Below are positions 63,048-64,000 of a DNA stretch of 64,000 nt, piece by piece. Numbering within the stretch: the stretch's first letter is position 1; each line of letters opens with the position of its first letter. A program made the translations under genes and the position numbers. Source of the stretch: DASQPR01 sp963797675 (GTDB lineage Bacteria; Actinomycetota; Actinomycetes; Mycobacteriales; Micromonosporaceae); the NCBI GenBank assembly GCA_963797675.1, contig CAWCQQ010000007.1, positions 434,001-498,000 on the forward strand, in the 5' to 3' direction. The notes beneath the pieces were generated by a model. It did no database searches, had not been told where the DNA came from, and saw nothing but the letters and a program-made list of their open reading frames with translations.

Positions 63048-63437
63048 ATGCCCCGCGTCATTGTCGGCGCCGCCATCATCCAAAACAGCCGGGTGCTGGC
63101 CTGCGCCCGTACCGAACCGCCGGAATTCGCTGGTCGATGGGAGTTTCCCGGCGGCAAGGTCGAACCGGGCGAAACCGAAATCGAGGCACTTGTCCGTGAA
63201 TGCGTCGAGGAGCTCGGCGTCTCGGTCCACGTCGGCGTGCGGGTCGGCGCGGATATCCCGCTCGGCCACGGCTGGGCGGTCCTCAAGGTCTACACCGCGA
63301 AGTTGTACGACGGTGCCGTACCCCAGTTGATCGAGCACGGCGACATGCGATGGCTGGCCGCGAGCGAGCTGGGCAGCGTCGACTGGCTGCCGGCCGACGC
63401 ACCGATCGTGGCCGCGCTGCCCCCGTTCCTCAGCTGA
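63048..63437 (+). CDS. NUDIX hydrolase (MutT-like)
   Basis: 129 aa. Complete Nudix box beginning GGKVEPGETEIEALV and ending RECVEELGV (Gx5Ex7REUxEExGU). The N-terminus PRVIVGAAIIQNSRVLACART and the insert WEFPGG match (d)NTP pyrophosphohydrolases of the MutT group. ATG 63048 is chosen; GTG 63030 is in frame. The stop overlaps the convergent DUF559 gene by 8 bp. Confidence 0.9.
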   Translation: MPRVIVGAAIIQNSRVLACARTEPPEFAGRWEFPGGKVEPGETEIEALVRECVEELGVSVHVGVRVGADIPLGHGWAVLKVYTAKLYDGAVPQLIEHGDMRWLAASELGSVDWLPADAPIVAALPPFLS

Positions 63438-64000
63438 TCCGGGCTCGAAGCGCTGCGGCCAGGTCGCCCAGCAGCGCTCCGATGTCCCGGAGATCCTCGC
63501 GAGTCACGTGATAGACGTACCAGCCGGCCGCGTTCAGCGAACGGAGTCGGGCTCGATCGCGGGCGAGTTGGTTCGGGTCGACGTGCCACTGGCCGTCGTA
63601 CTCGACCGCGAATTTGATCTTTGGCCATGCCAGATCGACACGTGCGACGAACTCCCCGTCGACGAAAACCCGAAACTGCGGAGTCGGTACGGGCAACCCG
63701 GCCTTCACGATGTGAACGCGCAGATGTGACTCCGGCGGGGACTCCGCACGCGGATCGCACAGGGCCAGCGCGGTTCGTGCGCGCAGGTGCCCGTACTCCT
63801 GGCTATGACGCTCTTGGTGTTCGAGGATTGTTTTTCGGCTGATGACACGGCCGTGTGCGAGCCCGTCGATCCACGCGACCGCATCGAGTTCGGGCAGTGA
63901 TCGGGCGAGTTCCCAGGTGGTGTGCAGCGCCGAGCACACCGGGACGCCGAACCGGACCGCTCGTTCGTCGTCGGCCAGCGGCCCGATCCGGATTGCCAGG
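63430..64000 (-). CDS. DUF559 endonuclease-like protein, N-terminus beyond the window
   Basis: Partial: the frame stays open to the window edge and reads LAIRIGPLADDERAVRFGVPVCSALHTTWELARSLPELD, as in full-length AbiEi-like/DUF559 proteins. The C-terminal Vsr-like domain is complete: FVDGEFVARVDLAWPKIKFAVEYDGQWH (D...E.D.Q pattern) and LRSLNAAGWYVYHVTREDL. The role is unknown; this fold is shared with restriction and very-short-patch-repair nucleases. Compare the decayed relative at 17126-17763. Confidence 0.8.
   Translation of the reverse strand, partial: LAIRIGPLADDERAVRFGVPVCSALHTTWELARSLPELDAVAWIDGLAHGRVISRKTILEHQERHSQEYGHLRARTALALCDPRAESPPESHLRVHIVKAGLPVPTPQFRVFVDGEFVARVDLAWPKIKFAVEYDGQWHVDPNQLARDRARLRSLNAAGWYVYHVTREDLRDIGALLGDLAAALRARIS

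Overview
The window is about 64 kb of high-GC, densely coding DNA from an actinobacterium (Actinomycetota). Evidence for this: GTG starts are frequent. There is an AccA3/AccD5/AccE acyl-CoA carboxylase system with a small epsilon subunit, a GTP-dependent PEP carboxykinase, a class II FBPase (GlpX), a PIN-PhoH protein, an LpdA-type quinone reductase and an ECF41 sigma factor. Much of the gene order recalls Mycobacterium tuberculosis. Around 2.6-14.5 kb it resembles Rv3303c-Rv3308 (lpdA, M20 amidohydrolases, pmmB). Around 17.8-33.4 kb it resembles Rv3277-Rv3285 (GtrA, PH protein, birA, accD5, accE, maf, accA3). Around 35.7-61.6 kb it resembles Rv1086-Rv1112 (prenyl transferase, phoH2, glpX, xseB/xseA, ispH, ychF). 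The species itself cannot be named from the sequence.

Layout. 0-14.5 kb: secreted beta-propeller protein, phosphosugar mutase, membrane Ser/Thr kinase, a cobalamin mutase large subunit without B12 domain, M20 amidohydrolase, DUF4349 lipoprotein, coiled-coil protein, SCO6745-like protein, a gamma-glutamylcyclotransferase-like protein and lpdA. 14.5-17.8 kb: an editing-less threonyl-tRNA synthetase paralogue behind a Thr-codon leader peptide and terminator, then a zinc alcohol dehydrogenase and a decayed DUF559 gene. 17.8-33.4 kb: acyl-CoA carboxylase genes and biotin ligase. Inserted among them are a PadR/ABC exporter unit, an epimerase-ECF41 pair, an O-methyltransferase and a polyprenol-phosphate mannosyltransferase. 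33.8-44.7 kb: pckG, prenyl transferase, phoH2, lytic transglycosylase, trypsin-like protease, rhomboid protease, DMT transporter, glpX and exonuclease VII. 44.7-50.3 kb: ispH, a tightly overlapped methyltransferase/phosphotransferase/ATP-grasp cassette, rmuC and a Gly/Tyr/Asn/Asp-rich membrane protein. 50.5-56.5 kb: a heterodimeric ABC exporter and an alkylation-repair pair (Ada-AlkA fusion with ogt). 56.5-64 kb: acyl-CoA dehydrogenase-like protein, a ribbon-helix-helix regulator with a periodic operator, a 24-codon small gene with its own terminator, small membrane proteins, ychF, SHOCT protein, a degenerate pterin dehydratase, NUDIX protein and a DUF559 gene running off the end.

About 17 genes carry one or more frame breaks, including housekeeping genes (pckG, accD5, birA, uppS). 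Nearly all are single-base insertions, most often a G after a C, and none was seen between about 41 and 63 kb. I read these as assembly or sequencing errors and annotate across them.

The strongest regulatory finds are a threonine attenuator (14532-14677), four CCATCC repeats at an exact 11-bp period in front of the RHH gene (58006-58054), a 24-aa gene with perfect SD and terminator (58168-58305), an ECF41 promoter (23461-23487), two inverted copies of a 149-bp palindromic element (19585-20103) and a pseudoknot-capable leader upstream of a cell-wall hydrolase (38119-38210).
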